A DNA stretch of 64,000 nt from Paenibacillus sp. HB172176. GTDB lineage: Bacteria; Bacillota; Bacilli; Paenibacillales; Paenibacillaceae. Numbering within the stretch: the first letter of the stretch is position 1; every line of letters starts with the position of its first letter. The translations under genes and the position numbers were made by a program. Positions 1 through 8,925 of this stretch are shown in pieces. Location: contig NZ_JAATHD010000002.1 of the NCBI RefSeq assembly GCF_011947265.1, forward strand, positions 372,001 through 436,000. The letters are read 5' to 3'. The notes beneath the pieces are model-generated. The model did not search any database. It saw nothing but the letters and a program-made list of their open reading frames with translations, and had not been told where the DNA came from.

Positions 1-148
1 CCGCGTCCTGTTCATAGAGTCTGTCCAACAGATCGCGGGCCGTGCTTCGCGAAATCCAGTGAAACCCCATACAGACAGCGCATACGGATACGATGCCTAT
101 GATAAGGCTGTACAAAAACAACAGCATTTTGTCCACAACTTTGATCAA
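1..148 (-). CDS. amaP: AmaP-like membrane anchor protein (5' part only)
   Basis: Only the first ~49 codons are present; the gene runs off the left edge. The frame reads MIKVVDKMLLFLYSLIIGIV and then a second hydrophobic stretch, typical of AmaP, the small membrane protein that anchors Asp23-family proteins. I place the start at a TTG ten bases after a GGGAGG site; an ATG three codons upstream (157) sits too close to that site, and an ATG at 202 is also in frame. It directly follows yqhY in the same orientation, the usual partner order. Confidence is limited by the missing C-terminus. Confidence 0.7.
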   Translation of the reverse strand, partial: MIKVVDKMLLFLYSLIIGIVSVCAVCMGFHWISRSTARDLLDRLYEQDA

Positions 149-247
149 TGCAGCCATTCCTCCCGTCAGACCGAATGAAAACCCCCAAGTGCCGAGCGGC
201 ATGCCCAATCACCAGGGGGTTGTACAATTGCAACGCCTATCATTTTT

Positions 248-658
248 TTATTTCACGCGATTGCCCTGCAAATCAAATTCCTCCGGCTTCTCCGCTTGCT
301 TGAAGTGGACGTCATGGATATGTACATTCACTTCAACCACGTTCAGCCCTGTCATCATCTCGATGGAGCGCTTCACATTGCGTTGAATGTCGGATGCAAT
401 CTCCGGAATTTTGTTGCCGTATTCCACAATAATCGATACATCGACGGCAGCCTCTCTCTGACCGACCTCGACCTTGACGCCCTTGGACAAATTTTTGCGT
501 CCAAGAAGCTCGACAATTCCGCCGGCAAAGCCGCCGCTCATTCCCGCAACACCATTAACCTCGATAGTAGCAAGCCCGGCAATAACCTCAATGACTTCAG
601 GAGCGATCTGAATGGTTCCGATTTCTGTTTTCTCGTATTCCGCAGCGATCGTACTCAT
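248..658 (-). CDS. yqhY: Asp23/Gls24 family protein YqhY
   Basis: 136 aa, cytosolic, no signal peptide. The body follows the Asp23 (DUF322) pattern: an EIGTIQIAPEVIEVIAGLA start, a Gly-rich VAGMSGGFAGG segment and the C-terminal VNVHIHDVHF strand. The start at 658 has an AAGGAGG site 12 bases upstream; an in-frame start at 721 lacks one. In B. subtilis this gene lies immediately after accB-accC and its loss disturbs acetyl-CoA carboxylase activity, so the same placement here supports a link to fatty acid synthesis. Its membrane partner amaP follows. The exact biochemical role is not known. Confidence 0.92.
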   Translation of the reverse strand: MSTIAAEYEKTEIGTIQIAPEVIEVIAGLATIEVNGVAGMSGGFAGGIVELLGRKNLSKGVKVEVGQREAAVDVSIIVEYGNKIPEIASDIQRNVKRSIEMMTGLNVVEVNVHIHDVHFKQAEKPEEFDLQGNRVK

Positions 659-790
659 GTTCGTTGTACACCTCCTTAGACTTGAGCGTTCCCCGGCCCG
701 TGGCCAAGTATGGATCCGCATCTTATCTCTATACTATAACATTCAGCCCGAAATATGACAAACTATACCTGTCGAATCGCAACGCTGCTG

Positions 791-2152
791 TTAAGCGCGT
801 TCCCCAGCGTTAATATCATGCTCTTCCAGAAATTTAATATCGAAATTCCCGTCGACAAACAAGGGATGATTAAGCAGCTTCAGATGGAACGGAATCGTCG
901 TGCGAATGCCCTCGATGGCAAACTCCGCGAGCGCGCGCTTCATCCGCGCGATAGCTTCCTCCCGGGTCGCTCCCCATACGATCAGCTTCGCAATCATGGA
1001 ATCATAATGCGGCGAAATCGTATAGCCGGGATAGACGGCGCTGTCGACGCGAACGCCGATGCCTCCAGGCGCCAGATAGAACGGAATATGGCCCGGCGAA
1101 GGCATGAAATTCCGTTCGGAATCCTCCGCGTTGATTCTGCATTCGATCGACCAGCCGTTAATCTTCAGATCCTCCTGAGCGAAGGATAACGGATTGCCCT
1201 CGGCAACCGAGATCATCTCCTTGATGAGATCGACGTTCGTAATCATCTCGGTTACGGGATGCTCCACCTGTATCCGCGTATTCATCTCCATGAAATAGAA
1301 GCTGCCGTCTGGACCCAGCAGAAATTCGAGCGTTCCCGCTCCGGCGTATTCGACGGCAAGCGCTGCGCGAACAGCCGCCTGCCCCATCTTCTCCCGAAGC
1401 TCGGGCGATAATATCGGACATGGCGCTTCCTCGACCAGCTTCTGTCTTCTGCGCTGCACCGAGCAATCGCGTTCGAACAGATGCACGGCGTTCCCGTGCT
1501 TGTCCGCCATAATCTGAATCTCGACATGCTTCATGCCGGTCAAATATTTCTCAAGATAAACGCCGGCGTTGCCAAATGCCTTCTGGGCTTCCTGCTGCGC
1601 GGCAGTGATGCCGCTGATCAAGGCTACCTCGTTTTCGGCGATTCGGATGCCTTTTCCGCCTCCGCCCGCCGTAGCTTTGATGATGACGGGATAGCCGATC
1701 TCGCGGGCAATCTCAACCGCTTCCTCGACGGTATCGACGAGACCGTCCGAGCCGGGAATGATCGGCACGTCCGCGTGCTTCATGGTAAGCTTGGCAACGG
1801 CCTTGTCTCCCATCTTGCCGATCGCCTGCGGCGACGGACCGATGAACGTTATATTGCAGGACTCGCAAATTTCAGCGAAGTCGGCATTCTCCGAGAGGAA
1901 GCCGTATCCGGGATGAATGGCGTCGCAATCGGTCAACGTTGCAATGCTCATAATATTCGTAAGATTCAAGTAGCTGTCTTTGGAGGCAATCGGACCGATG
2001 CAATAAGCTTCGTCGGCCAGACGGACATGAAGCGAATCCCGATCCGCTTCCGAATAGACGGCCACGGAGCTGATGCCCAGCTCGCGGCAGGCGCGAATAA
2101 TTCGCACTGCGATTTCTCCGCGGTTTGCGATTAATATTTTGTGAAATTTCAC
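791..2152 (-). CDS. accC: Acetyl-CoA carboxylase, biotin carboxylase subunit AccC
   Basis: 453 aa, the normal length for the family. It carboxylates the biotin on AccB using ATP and bicarbonate, the first half-reaction of malonyl-CoA formation. Visible features are the N-terminal [19 protein letters not shown] block, the ATP-grasp glycine loop [13 protein letters not shown] (about residues 159-171), the [14 protein letters not shown] active-site segment and the C-terminal biotin carboxylase domain. The start is a GTG with AAAGGAG seven bases upstream. It follows accB by ~50 bp and precedes yqhY, so the three are probably cotranscribed. Confidence 0.97.
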   Translation of the reverse strand: MKFHKILIANRGEIAVRIIRACRELGISSVAVYSEADRDSLHVRLADEAYCIGPIASKDSYLNLTNIMSIATLTDCDAIHPGYGFLSENADFAEICESCNITFIGPSPQAIGKMGDKAVAKLTMKHADVPIIPGSDGLVDTVEEAVEIAREIGYPVIIKATAGGGGKGIRIAENEVALISGITAAQQEAQKAFGNAGVYLEKYLTGMKHVEIQIMADKHGNAVHLFERDCSVQRRRQKLVEEAPCPILSPELREKMGQAAVRAALAVEYAGAGTLEFLLGPDGSFYFMEMNTRIQVEHPVTEMITNVDLIKEMISVAEGNPLSFAQEDLKINGWSIECRINAEDSERNFMPSPGHIPFYLAPGGIGVRVDSAVYPGYTISPHYDSMIAKLIVWGATREEAIARMKRALAEFAIEGIRTTIPFHLKLLNHPLFVDGNFDIKFLEEHDINAGERA

Positions 2153-2199
2153 TTAGGATCTCCTTTCAGCTGCGGAATCTCGGGCCGAGCAGCCTAACA

Positions 2200-2709
2200 T
2201 TAGTCCGCTTTCACAAGGAACAACGGCTGTCCGTATTCGACAAGCTGTCCGTTAGCTACCAAAATCTCGACGATTTCGCCGCTGACTTCGGCTTCCAGCT
2301 CGTTCATAAGCTTCATCGCTTCCAGAATGCATACAACTGATTTCTCTTGCACGCGATCTCCCGCCTTCACGAATGCCGCGGCGTCCGGAGAAGGAGAGCT
2401 GTAGAAGGTTCCGACCATTGGAGAAGTAATCTGATGCAGGTCCTGCGCAGGCTTCGCCGGAGCGGACGGGGCTTCCTGGGCTGCCTGCTGCGGAGCTGCA
2501 GCGGCCTGAGGGCTTGTCTCTGCCGGAGCAGCGCCGTAAGGAACTTGCGAATATGTATGCGTAATTGGAGCCGCTTGCACATTCACCACTTCTGTTTTGC
2601 CCGGCTTACGGATATGCAGGCGCGCTCCTTCATTTTCAATTTCCAGCTCCTGAACGGAGGTTTGATCTACTAATTTGATCAATTCTTTGATCTCGCTCAA
2701 CTTGAACAT
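2200..2709 (-). CDS. accB: Biotin carboxyl carrier protein AccB
   Basis: 169 aa. The N-terminal helix ([16 protein letters not shown]) is followed by a flexible Pro/Ala/Gln-rich linker (about residues 55-90) and a biotinyl domain. The biotinylation motif EAMKLMNE lies about 35 residues from the C-terminus; its Lys is the carboxylated site. I chose the ATG at 2709, which has an AGAGGAG site 11 bases upstream; a GTG at 2721 overlaps that site. First gene of the accB-accC-yqhY group, behind a sigma-A-like promoter at 2747-2775. Confidence 0.96.
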   Translation of the reverse strand: MFKLSEIKELIKLVDQTSVQELEIENEGARLHIRKPGKTEVVNVQAAPITHTYSQVPYGAAPAETSPQAAAAPQQAAQEAPSAPAKPAQDLHQITSPMVGTFYSSPSPDAAAFVKAGDRVQEKSVVCILEAMKLMNELEAEVSGEIVEILVANGQLVEYGQPLFLVKAD

Positions 2710-2746
2710 CTTCGTAATCACTCCTCTTCTTCACATAACGTTTAAC

Positions 2747-2775
2747 ATTATAGCATAAATACGCATTAAGACGAA
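2747..2775 (-). promoter_or_regulatory. Probable sigma-A promoter of accB
   Basis: On the minus strand a perfect TATAAT (2747-2752) is preceded by TGC, giving an extended -10. Seventeen bases further upstream is TTCGTC, a poor -35, which is acceptable with an extended -10. The start codon is ~38 bases downstream. I see no operator palindrome next to it. Confidence 0.55.
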
Positions 2776-2802
2776 TCAATTTTTTTCCTCGGTTATTTTC
2801 AG

Positions 2803-2848
2803 CAAAAATCCGTTCAGAACGGGAGCAGTCTCCCCTTCTGAACGGATG
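2803..2848 (-). terminator. Terminator of the spoIIIA operon
   Basis: A 12-bp perfect stem (ATCCGTTCAGAA at 2836-2847 on the minus strand pairing with 2808-2819) with a 16-base loop is followed on the minus strand by TTTTTG. It lies ~20 bp after the spoIIIAH stop and before the accB promoter, so it separates the two transcription units. Confidence 0.85.
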
Positions 2849-2870
2849 ATTTGCTTGCGGCAGAGCCGCT

Positions 2871-3482
2871 CTATGGAGCCGGTACGAATTGAACCGACAC
2901 TTGGCTCGGCTTCACTTCCATAACGGTTATCACTTGATCGATAATGCTTGCCGCATCCTTTTTCTCAAGAGAATCGCTTGTCACGACAACCTTGTAATTA
3001 TCATTGGATTTGTCAATCAGCGCAATCTCATACGTCTGCATGAGCTGCTCTTCCAAATTCGTAATTTTCGAATAATTATCTTGCAATGCATCGTATTCGG
3101 CCGCGGCGGCAGTCGACGCTTCCGTATCCGTGCTGACATCGGCGATCGTTGCCATAATTTTGTTCTCCGCATCCGCGTATTGCTGATCCCGCTTGGCCAG
3201 CAATTCGCTGAACAGGCCGCCGCTGGCAAAGCCTTCCTTCTTGAGCTTATCCAGAATTTGCTGGTTCAATACGGATATCGCCTCGCCGTCCTTCGCATCG
3301 ACTTCATCGACGACAACCTGATTGTCGTTGTCGGCCACTTCAGTCACATCCTGTCCCGGCTGCACATTGCCCGACAGCTGGTCTGGATCATTCAGATCCT
3401 GCGTGAACAAGTAATAAGCGGAGAGCACCACCATTAAGCTCAACATGGAGACCAGCCAGATCGTTTGACGTTTCGTGTTCAT
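2871..3482 (-). CDS. spoIIIAH: Stage III sporulation protein SpoIIIAH
   Basis: 203 aa, bitopic membrane protein of the mother cell. The N-terminal segment MNTKRQTIWLVSMLSLMVV begins a single transmembrane helix. It is followed by an acidic linker and a C-terminal domain of the YscJ/FliF ring-building type. In B. subtilis this domain binds forespore SpoIIQ across the intermembrane space to form the feeding channel. The start has an AGAGGAGG site. It is the last gene of the spoIIIA operon and is followed by a strong terminator. Confidence 0.95.
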   Translation of the reverse strand: MNTKRQTIWLVSMLSLMVVLSAYYLFTQDLNDPDQLSGNVQPGQDVTEVADNDNQVVVDEVDAKDGEAISVLNQQILDKLKKEGFASGGLFSELLAKRDQQYADAENKIMATIADVSTDTEASTAAAAEYDALQDNYSKITNLEEQLMQTYEIALIDKSNDNYKVVVTSDSLEKKDAASIIDQVITVMEVKPSQVSVQFVPAP

Positions 3483-3517
3483 TCCCGTTTCCTCCTCTTT
3501 ATCTTCACAAATTGGAA

Positions 3518-4192
3518 TTATTGCTTGCTTGGCACGACGGAGATCCGATTGACGGGGACATTCACGCCCTTCTCCACCGCATCCATGATCAGCCGTCTGA
3601 CCATCCCGTCCTCCGCTCCCATCGCCACGATGAGAATGCCGCGAATTTTCGGATTGATGACCTTCGTGACAACGGGCTTCTGATCGCCGGATACCTCATA
3701 GAAAACCACTTGTCCGTCCTTCGTAATTGAGGTTTGATGTCTTGTTCCGCCATTCTTGTCGCTTTCATTCGTTATCGCTTGCGACTCCTTCTCATTCCTG
3801 GCGAATACCGTTTCCTCGGTTGAATCGATAGTAACCAGCACATCAACGGAGCCAACGCCGACAATCTTCTCCAAAATATCCTTCAGCCTCGATTCAAGCG
3901 TCTGCTCGACTGCCTCGAAAGGCGTTCTAGGCGAATCGCTTTGACTCCATGTTTCCTCCGCTTGCGGCGGCGGAGTCGCCTCCGTCTCCGGCGGTTCGAC
4001 GCCCTTGAATGATAGGAAGGAATTAAGCAGCATGAGCGCGGCGCCAAGCCCCCCGATAATGAGCAGCCAACGGAGCGTCTTCACTCTCTTCACGCCGCCG
4101 GGGCCGCCTCCGACGGCCGACTCGATATTTTCCAGCCACTTGGCCAAGTGCGGCAATCCTCCTTCCCGTCGCCACAAAGGCGTCTTAATCAT
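3518..4192 (-). CDS. spoIIIAG: Stage III sporulation protein SpoIIIAG
   Basis: 224 aa. A basic N-terminal cytosolic stretch is followed by one membrane helix (about residues 40-60, LRWLLIIGGLGAALMLLNS), a Pro/Glu/Thr-rich linker and a ring-forming extracytoplasmic domain with the GVGSVDVLVTIDSTEE and RGILIVAMGAEDG segments seen in SpoIIIAG. It builds a ring of the mother cell-forespore channel. The ATG has only a close AGGA site, so the exact start is less certain. Lies between spoIIIAF and spoIIIAH. Confidence 0.94.
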   Translation of the reverse strand: MIKTPLWRREGGLPHLAKWLENIESAVGGGPGGVKRVKTLRWLLIIGGLGAALMLLNSFLSFKGVEPPETEATPPPQAEETWSQSDSPRTPFEAVEQTLESRLKDILEKIVGVGSVDVLVTIDSTEETVFARNEKESQAITNESDKNGGTRHQTSITKDGQVVFYEVSGDQKPVVTKVINPKIRGILIVAMGAEDGMVRRLIMDAVEKGVNVPVNRISVVPSKQ

Positions 4193-4232
4193 TCCTGTCC
4201 ATCATGCTCGAGATCATTACCTTCATGCTGCC

Positions 4233-4967
4233 CTAAGCTTGCTGCCTGATTTCAATCCTGTTCTTGCTGAGGCCCCAGCCTTGCGTGAGAATGCTCTGGA
4301 TTCGCGTTGCATCTTTATCCGCCACAGCCGCGTATCCTTGCGGCAGCTCCTCCGTTTCGGCTTCGCTACCCTGTGAAGCTTCGTCGCCGCCAGGGCCGCC
4401 TGTTGCTCCTTTGCCACTCTCCAATTCAACATGGATCCGGATTCCGTCTACGATTACAGGTTCGACCGGTTTCATGCCATTGTCCGATTCCTTGGCTCCC
4501 GCAGCATTCAAGATCACAGTAACGCCTTCGATATAGGGTTCTCTCGCCTGCGCTTTGCTGTCTTCCCAGTCTAGCGTTACCCTAACCGACTGCACGTTCA
4601 GATTCTGCTTCTTCATCTCATTTCCCATGGCGTCCGCCAGAGAAGCTTCCATTAGTCGGGCTGCCGCATCGTCCTGCCGCTCCCTGAGCTCCTTCGCTTT
4701 CTGCTGAATCTCCTCAAGGGAAGGCATTGTCGCTCCATTCTGACTAAGCCGTTTGTCCCATAGCACCATGCCGGCGTCGAGCCTCTCCGCAATATTCGAT
4801 TGCATCAGCCGAAGCAGAGGCGAGAGCAAGGTTAGCAGAATGAACAATCCGACAACCAGCCTCGCATATCGCTGCATCGTCTTGTTCGGAAGCAGCAGCT
4901 CGACGAGCACCGCCAGCAGAATGACGGATACAATGTCTCTCAGCCAGTCGCTAATCCAAGCGATCAC
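4233..4967 (-). CDS. spoIIIAF: Stage III sporulation protein SpoIIIAF
   Basis: About 244 aa. Two N-terminal membrane helices (starting ISDWLRDIVSVILLAVLVEL and LVVGLFILLTLLSPLL) precede a soluble ring-building domain. The protein is somewhat longer than I recall for B. subtilis because of a Gly/Glu-rich insert (KGATGGPGGDEASQGSEAET) before the last 50 residues. I chose a GTG start at 4967, eight bases after GGGAGGTG; an in-frame start at 4988 overlaps that site. Member of the spoIIIA channel operon. Confidence 0.93.
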   Translation of the reverse strand: MIAWISDWLRDIVSVILLAVLVELLLPNKTMQRYARLVVGLFILLTLLSPLLRLMQSNIAERLDAGMVLWDKRLSQNGATMPSLEEIQQKAKELRERQDDAAARLMEASLADAMGNEMKKQNLNVQSVRVTLDWEDSKAQAREPYIEGVTVILNAAGAKESDNGMKPVEPVIVDGIRIHVELESGKGATGGPGGDEASQGSEAETEELPQGYAAVADKDATRIQSILTQGWGLSKNRIEIRQQA

Positions 4968-5001
4968 ATTCAACTCACCTCCCAACAAGGTATGAAACCG
5001 C

Positions 5002-6225
5002 TTAGCGGACCATCATCGCCGCATTGCCTGCGGTCAGAATAATCGTTACCGCCAGGAAAAACATGAGACTGACGGCCGCCAGCGCGGCGAATACATAGAT
5101 CATCGTCTTGCCTATCGTCTGCAGGCAGACAACAATCGGGGATTCGCCGAGCGGCTGCATGACGGCCGCCGATACTTGATAGATAAGCGCGAGCGCCAAA
5201 ATTTTAAGCGCCGGAAACGCGCTTAGGAACAAGAGAATAATAACGCCCGCCAGGCCAACCGCGTTCTTCGCCAGCATCGAAGCGGAGATGACCGTATCCG
5301 CCGCGTCCGAGAAGGTTCGCCCGACAACCGGAACGAAGCTGCCCGTCACATACTTCGCTGTTTTGAGCGTTACGCCGTCCGTTACGGCGCTGGTTGCTCC
5401 TTGCACCGAGATTACGCCGAGAAAGACCGTGAGCAGGACGCCCAGCACGCCGATGGCGATCGTACGAAGCAAATTCGCCAGCTGCGTCACCTTGAAACGA
5501 TCCGTCAGCGAGCTCGTAATATGCAGCACCGCCGAGAAGAAGAGCAGCGGGAAGACAAAGGTGTAGACGGCGATGCCGACAATATTGATCATTGCGATAA
5601 TGAGCGGATGCAGCACCGATACGGTGACGACGCTGCCCATCGAGGCGATCAGCGTAAGCAGCAGCGGTATCATCGCGAGCATGAACGCGATCATATTCTC
5701 GATAGCGCCTCGTGCATATCCGATGGCGACATGAAAGCTGTTGACGGCGATAATGAGCAGCACCATGAAGGTGACGGCGTAGGCGATTTTGCTCACCGCA
5801 TTGCGCTCGAAGGCGTTCTGCAGCGTCTCCAGCACCATGCTGAATATGGTAAGCATCACTATCGTTACGAGGAGCTTGCCGTTATACAGCACTTCATGCC
5901 AAATGTATCTGAGAATGCCCATCAGCATATCGGTGAGCTTGAGGCCGCCTCCTCCCGGCAGAAGCATTTCCGTAAAGCTCGGAATTCGCTGATCGGGGAA
6001 AAATCCGCCGTATTCGTCTCTCAGCTTATTCCAGTAATCCTCGATCTTCTCCGTGTCCAGCCCGTCTGCGCCTTCCTCGCTTATTTCCTGAACAAGCGAA
6101 TCCGCATCGGCTGCCGCCGTCTCTTCGAATGCGCTGACCGTCGTCAGGCAGCACAAGAACTGAATGGCAATGACGATAAGCAGAAGCGCACCCGTTTTCC
6201 TCTTAACAACGGTCCTCGCAATCAT
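5002..6225 (-). CDS. spoIIIAE: Stage III sporulation protein SpoIIIAE
   Basis: About 407 aa polytopic membrane protein. An N-terminal signal-like helix is followed by an acidic extracytoplasmic stretch of ~60 residues (rich in EE/AD), then at least seven hydrophobic segments. SpoIIIAE is the large integral membrane component of the SpoIIIA-SpoIIQ channel. The ATG at 6225 lies nine bases after GGGGAG; the ATG at 6231 overlaps the spoIIIAD stop (TGATG) but is only three bases from that site. Tightly packed in the operon. Confidence 0.94.
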   Translation of the reverse strand: MIARTVVKRKTGALLLIVIAIQFLCCLTTVSAFEETAAADADSLVQEISEEGADGLDTEKIEDYWNKLRDEYGGFFPDQRIPSFTEMLLPGGGGLKLTDMLMGILRYIWHEVLYNGKLLVTIVMLTIFSMVLETLQNAFERNAVSKIAYAVTFMVLLIIAVNSFHVAIGYARGAIENMIAFMLAMIPLLLTLIASMGSVVTVSVLHPLIIAMINIVGIAVYTFVFPLLFFSAVLHITSSLTDRFKVTQLANLLRTIAIGVLGVLLTVFLGVISVQGATSAVTDGVTLKTAKYVTGSFVPVVGRTFSDAADTVISASMLAKNAVGLAGVIILLFLSAFPALKILALALIYQVSAAVMQPLGESPIVVCLQTIGKTMIYVFAALAAVSLMFFLAVTIILTAGNAAMMVR

Positions 6226-6230
6226 TCCCA

Positions 6231-6626
6231 TCAGCTCCCCGACGGCAGCATGCCGATGACCGTCTCAACAATTACACTTATAATCGGAATGGCCATAACC
6301 AGGATGAAAACTTTGCCGGCGAATTCGATCTTGGAGGCTATGCTTTCCTGTCCGGCGTCCCGGACAATCTGTGCTCCGAATTCAGCGATATAGGCTATGC
6401 CGATAATTTTGAGCACCGTCTTGAGATACAGGGAAGGAATGCCGGATCGATTCGCAAGATCATCCATGACCGTAATTACCGCTTCGATCTTGCCTATGAC
6501 ATACAAGAAGATGAATAGTCCTGTAAATGCCGCAAGCAGAAAGGCAAACATCGGCTTCTGCTCGCGTATGACCAGAATCAGCACCGTGGACATCAAGCCG
6601 AGTCCGACAATTTGGATCATTTCCAC
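6231..6626 (-). CDS. spoIIIAD: Stage III sporulation protein SpoIIIAD
   Basis: About 131 aa with four hydrophobic segments and the characteristic N-terminus (M)EMIQIVGLGL. The family belongs with SpoIIIAC to the small inner-membrane parts of the channel complex. The start is ambiguous: GTG at 6626 matches homologue length, while GTG at 6635 and ATG at 6620 are in frame. The stop overlaps the first possible start of spoIIIAE. Confidence 0.92.
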   Translation of the reverse strand: MEMIQIVGLGLMSTVLILVIREQKPMFAFLLAAFTGLFIFLYVIGKIEAVITVMDDLANRSGIPSLYLKTVLKIIGIAYIAEFGAQIVRDAGQESIASKIEFAGKVFILVMAIPIISVIVETVIGMLPSGS

Positions 6627-6635
6627 TGCGTTCAC

Positions 6636-6839
6636 CTACTGAAACAGAAAAATCGTCTTGATTTCCTGAAACAATTCATTGAGCATATGCACGACCATAA
6701 AAAGCACGACAACAAAACCGATCAAAGTAACCCAATGCGCCATATCTTCCTTTCCCATCTGCTTAAGCACGGAATGGATCATCGCAATGATGATGCCGAT
6801 CCCGGCGATCTGGAAGATGGCACTTACATCCATTTCCAT
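6636..6839 (-). CDS. spoIIIAC: Stage III sporulation protein SpoIIIAC
   Basis: 67 aa, two membrane helices (IFQIAGIGIIIAMIHSVL and WVTLIGFVVVLFMVVHML), the normal size and pattern for SpoIIIAC. A GAGGGTG site lies eight bases before the ATG. It is separated from spoIIIAD by almost no space, as usual in this operon. Confidence 0.93.
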   Translation of the reverse strand: MEMDVSAIFQIAGIGIIIAMIHSVLKQMGKEDMAHWVTLIGFVVVLFMVVHMLNELFQEIKTIFLFQ

Positions 6840-6854
6840 ATGAAGCGCACCCTC

Positions 6855-7373
6855 TTACATCATCAATATGACGATCAAAATGCCTGAAAGCAGACCGAGA
6901 CTCTTCCACATCTTCTCGTATTTCCCTTGATCGTCTCTGGCTCCGTCCTCTTCCGTTTTAAGCTGAAGCAATGCCAGACGCAGATGCTTCATCTGATCTT
7001 CCTTGTCGCTGATGCCGAGCGTTGAGCCAAGCCTGAGCAAAACGCCTTGTTCATTGCTTCGCATCGCGGTCTCCTTCCAACCCCCTTGAATGGCAGCTTC
7101 CCAGCTTTCCCGGAAGGACAGCTCTTCCGATCCCGTCAATCCTTCTGCGGCGTTTCTGAGCATGGAAGCGATCGGCTCGGGTGAAGCTTCCGCCGTTCGA
7201 AGGATCGCTGTTGGAAGCGGAGTGTGACCATAGCCGATTTCCGTTTCCAATCGCTGCAAGGCATGGGCGAGAGCTCTGAGCTGCTTCGGCCTAAGCGCAT
7301 ATCGCGCGGCCTGCTGGAAGCCGATCAGCGTTCCCGACAGCACAATGAGCAAAGCTCCGATCAGCTTGATCAC
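6855..7373 (-). CDS. spoIIIAB: Stage III sporulation protein SpoIIIAB
   Basis: 172 aa. Short membrane helices at the two ends (MIKLIGALLIVLSGTLIGF and SLGLLSGILIVILMM) flank a helical cytosolic region, which resembles the core domain of type II secretion GspF. The start is a GTG that overlaps the spoIIIAA stop codon (GTGA), implying translational coupling. Part of the mother-cell channel machinery. Confidence 0.93.
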   Translation of the reverse strand: MIKLIGALLIVLSGTLIGFQQAARYALRPKQLRALAHALQRLETEIGYGHTPLPTAILRTAEASPEPIASMLRNAAEGLTGSEELSFRESWEAAIQGGWKETAMRSNEQGVLLRLGSTLGISDKEDQMKHLRLALLQLKTEEDGARDDQGKYEKMWKSLGLLSGILIVILMM

Positions 7374-8416
7374 GGCTCATCAGCTCCCGCTCTGCCTGTC
7401 ACGCTGACGGCCGGCGAGAGCTGCTTGGCAGGCTGCTCTCTGCTTCGCGGAGTGACAGCCTGCTGTCTCGGGGAGATGGGAATCATGCGATGCATAATGC
7501 CCGCATGGCTCCGTTTAAGCTCAACGGCTTGCGCGAATACGCCATCCTGAATAAGTCTCAGCAGCTCCGGCCTCCCTCTTGCGTCTTGAAAATCATAGGC
7601 ATGTGCGGTGGCCACAACACTGACGCCGGCATGAGAGGCTTCGCGAATGGCCTTGGCATCCTCTTCTCTGCCGATTTCATCCACTACCAGCACCTCGGGC
7701 GACATCGAGCGAAGAAGCATCATCATGCCCTCAGCCTTGGGACAAGCGTCCATAACATCCGTGCGGGGACCGACATCGAAGGTGGGTATGCCTCTGACGC
7801 ATGCCGCGATTTCGGAGCGTTCGTCTACGATGCCTACCTTCCTGCCCCTCCAGGGAATGCTTTCGCCGTTCGACCAATAGCCGTAGCTGACTGCTCTTGC
7901 AATATCTCTGATCAAGGTTGTTTTCCCTTGCTGCGGCGGAGCAAGAATCAATGTCGAGGAGATTGTCGACCTGGCGTGATCCAGCAGCTTCGGCAGCAGC
8001 TTAGAGGCCGCTCCCTGCACTTCTCTCGCGATTCGTATATTGAATCCTCCGATATCCCGAATGCCCCTAACCTCGCCGCTGTCCAGAATGGTTCTTCCCG
8101 CCAGACCGATGCGATGTCCTCCGGACACCGTAATATAGCCCCTGCGCAGCTCTTCCTCCATGGCGTACAAGGAATAATTCGTAATGCGTTCCAGCAGCTT
8201 GCGGCATTGCTCGTCTGTCGGCCTGTACGCTTCGGTCGGCTCATGATGAAGCGTCCCGTCGCCGCTTATAAATCTCGATCTTCCGCCATAGGCGATCTCC
8301 AGCGGTCTATTCTCGCGAATGCGTACTTCCTCCAACTGCTGTTTAATCTCGGCTGGAAGCTGTTCCAGCAGCCGCTTCACTTCAAGCGGCAGCAAATGTG
8401 CGATTTGCGACAGCAT
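7370..8416 (-). CDS. spoIIIAA: Stage III sporulation protein SpoIIIAA (secretion-type ATPase)
   Basis: 348 aa cytosolic ATPase related to type II/IV secretion ATPases. Visible are the P-loop APPQQGKTTLIRD (about residues 160-172), the Walker B-like VVDEIGREED and the ISGGHRIGLAGR segment upstream of the P-loop. The P-loop reads QQGKT, as SpoIIIAA homologues use a Q before GKT. First gene of the operon; the start is preceded by CGGGAG and by a sigma-E-like promoter. The last ~30 residues are Arg/Gln-rich and probably variable. Confidence 0.95.
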   Translation of the reverse strand: MLSQIAHLLPLEVKRLLEQLPAEIKQQLEEVRIRENRPLEIAYGGRSRFISGDGTLHHEPTEAYRPTDEQCRKLLERITNYSLYAMEEELRRGYITVSGGHRIGLAGRTILDSGEVRGIRDIGGFNIRIAREVQGAASKLLPKLLDHARSTISSTLILAPPQQGKTTLIRDIARAVSYGYWSNGESIPWRGRKVGIVDERSEIAACVRGIPTFDVGPRTDVMDACPKAEGMMMLLRSMSPEVLVVDEIGREEDAKAIREASHAGVSVVATAHAYDFQDARGRPELLRLIQDGVFAQAVELKRSHAGIMHRMIPISPRQQAVTPRSREQPAKQLSPAVSVTGRAGADEP

Positions 8417-8451
8417 GCTTCCATCACTCCCGGAAATGTTAGTCGTTACAT

Positions 8452-8486
8452 AATGTATGCTTGTCTGATAGAAATATGTCAGATGC
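8452..8486 (-). promoter_or_regulatory. Candidate sigma-E promoter of the spoIIIA operon
   Basis: On the minus strand GCATACATT matches the sigma-E -10 consensus (KCATACANT). ACATATT, 12 bases upstream, resembles the -35 (KMATATT), although I recall the usual spacer as about two bases longer. It lies ~40 bases before the spoIIIAA start. The operon is sigma-E dependent in B. subtilis, which makes the assignment reasonable. Confidence 0.5.
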
Positions 8487-8512
8487 GCATGTTTTGATAG
8501 AGTCGCCCTCTC

Positions 8513-8779
8513 TTATTTTTTCAAAATGCCGACCATGAGACAGATTACGCCGACCGCCACCCACAGAAACTTGGATGGAGACAGCTTATCCGATAAACCG
8601 ATTAACCCGATGGTCGTTGTGGCCATTAAGATAAGCGGCCCGACCAACGCCAACGAGGAATTGACGACCAGCGCCTTGTCTATGGAATTAAGACGCAGCA
8701 TCAATATCGCTGCGCATATCTCGATACTGCCTGACAGCACGCGAAGAGACGCCATGCTCATTACAATTTTGTTCAACAT
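8513..8779 (-). CDS. yqhV: YqhV family membrane protein (DUF2619)
   Basis: 88 aa with three hydrophobic segments and little else. Sequence pattern (MLNKIVMSMASLRVLSGSIE near the start, then RLNSIDKALVVNSSLALVGP) and position just upstream of spoIIIAA match B. subtilis YqhV. A GAGGAGG site precedes the ATG. Function is unknown; its conserved position next to the spoIIIA operon suggests, but does not show, a sporulation role. Confidence 0.85.
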   Translation of the reverse strand: MLNKIVMSMASLRVLSGSIEICAAILMLRLNSIDKALVVNSSLALVGPLILMATTTIGLIGLSDKLSPSKFLWVAVGVICLMVGILKK

Positions 8780-8841
8780 CCCTCTAACCTCCTCTACCGT
8801 TTTTCATATATATGCATGCTTGTCTTCCATTCATGACGGAC

Positions 8842-8869
8842 ACCTGCCTACGGATTGCCGCATATAGTA
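8842..8869 (+). promoter_or_regulatory. Candidate sigma-K promoter of comA-comB
   Basis: AC (8842-8843), 17 bases, then CATATAGTA (8861-8869) fits the late mother-cell sigma-K pattern AC-N16/17-CATANNNTA exactly. Transcription would start about 50 bases before the comA start codon. This fits an enzyme pair whose product is a known spore component in Bacillus. Confidence 0.6.
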
Positions 8870-8925
8870 GATTATTGACCGCTCTTGGCGGGTCGACCAT
8901 GAAGGCAGATGAGGAGATTGGTACA

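Noticed and set aside
5401..6393. A 330-codon plus-strand open frame opposite spoIIIAE and spoIIIAD
   Set aside because: Antisense to two well-supported genes and composed mostly of His, Arg, Gln and Asp; no start site.
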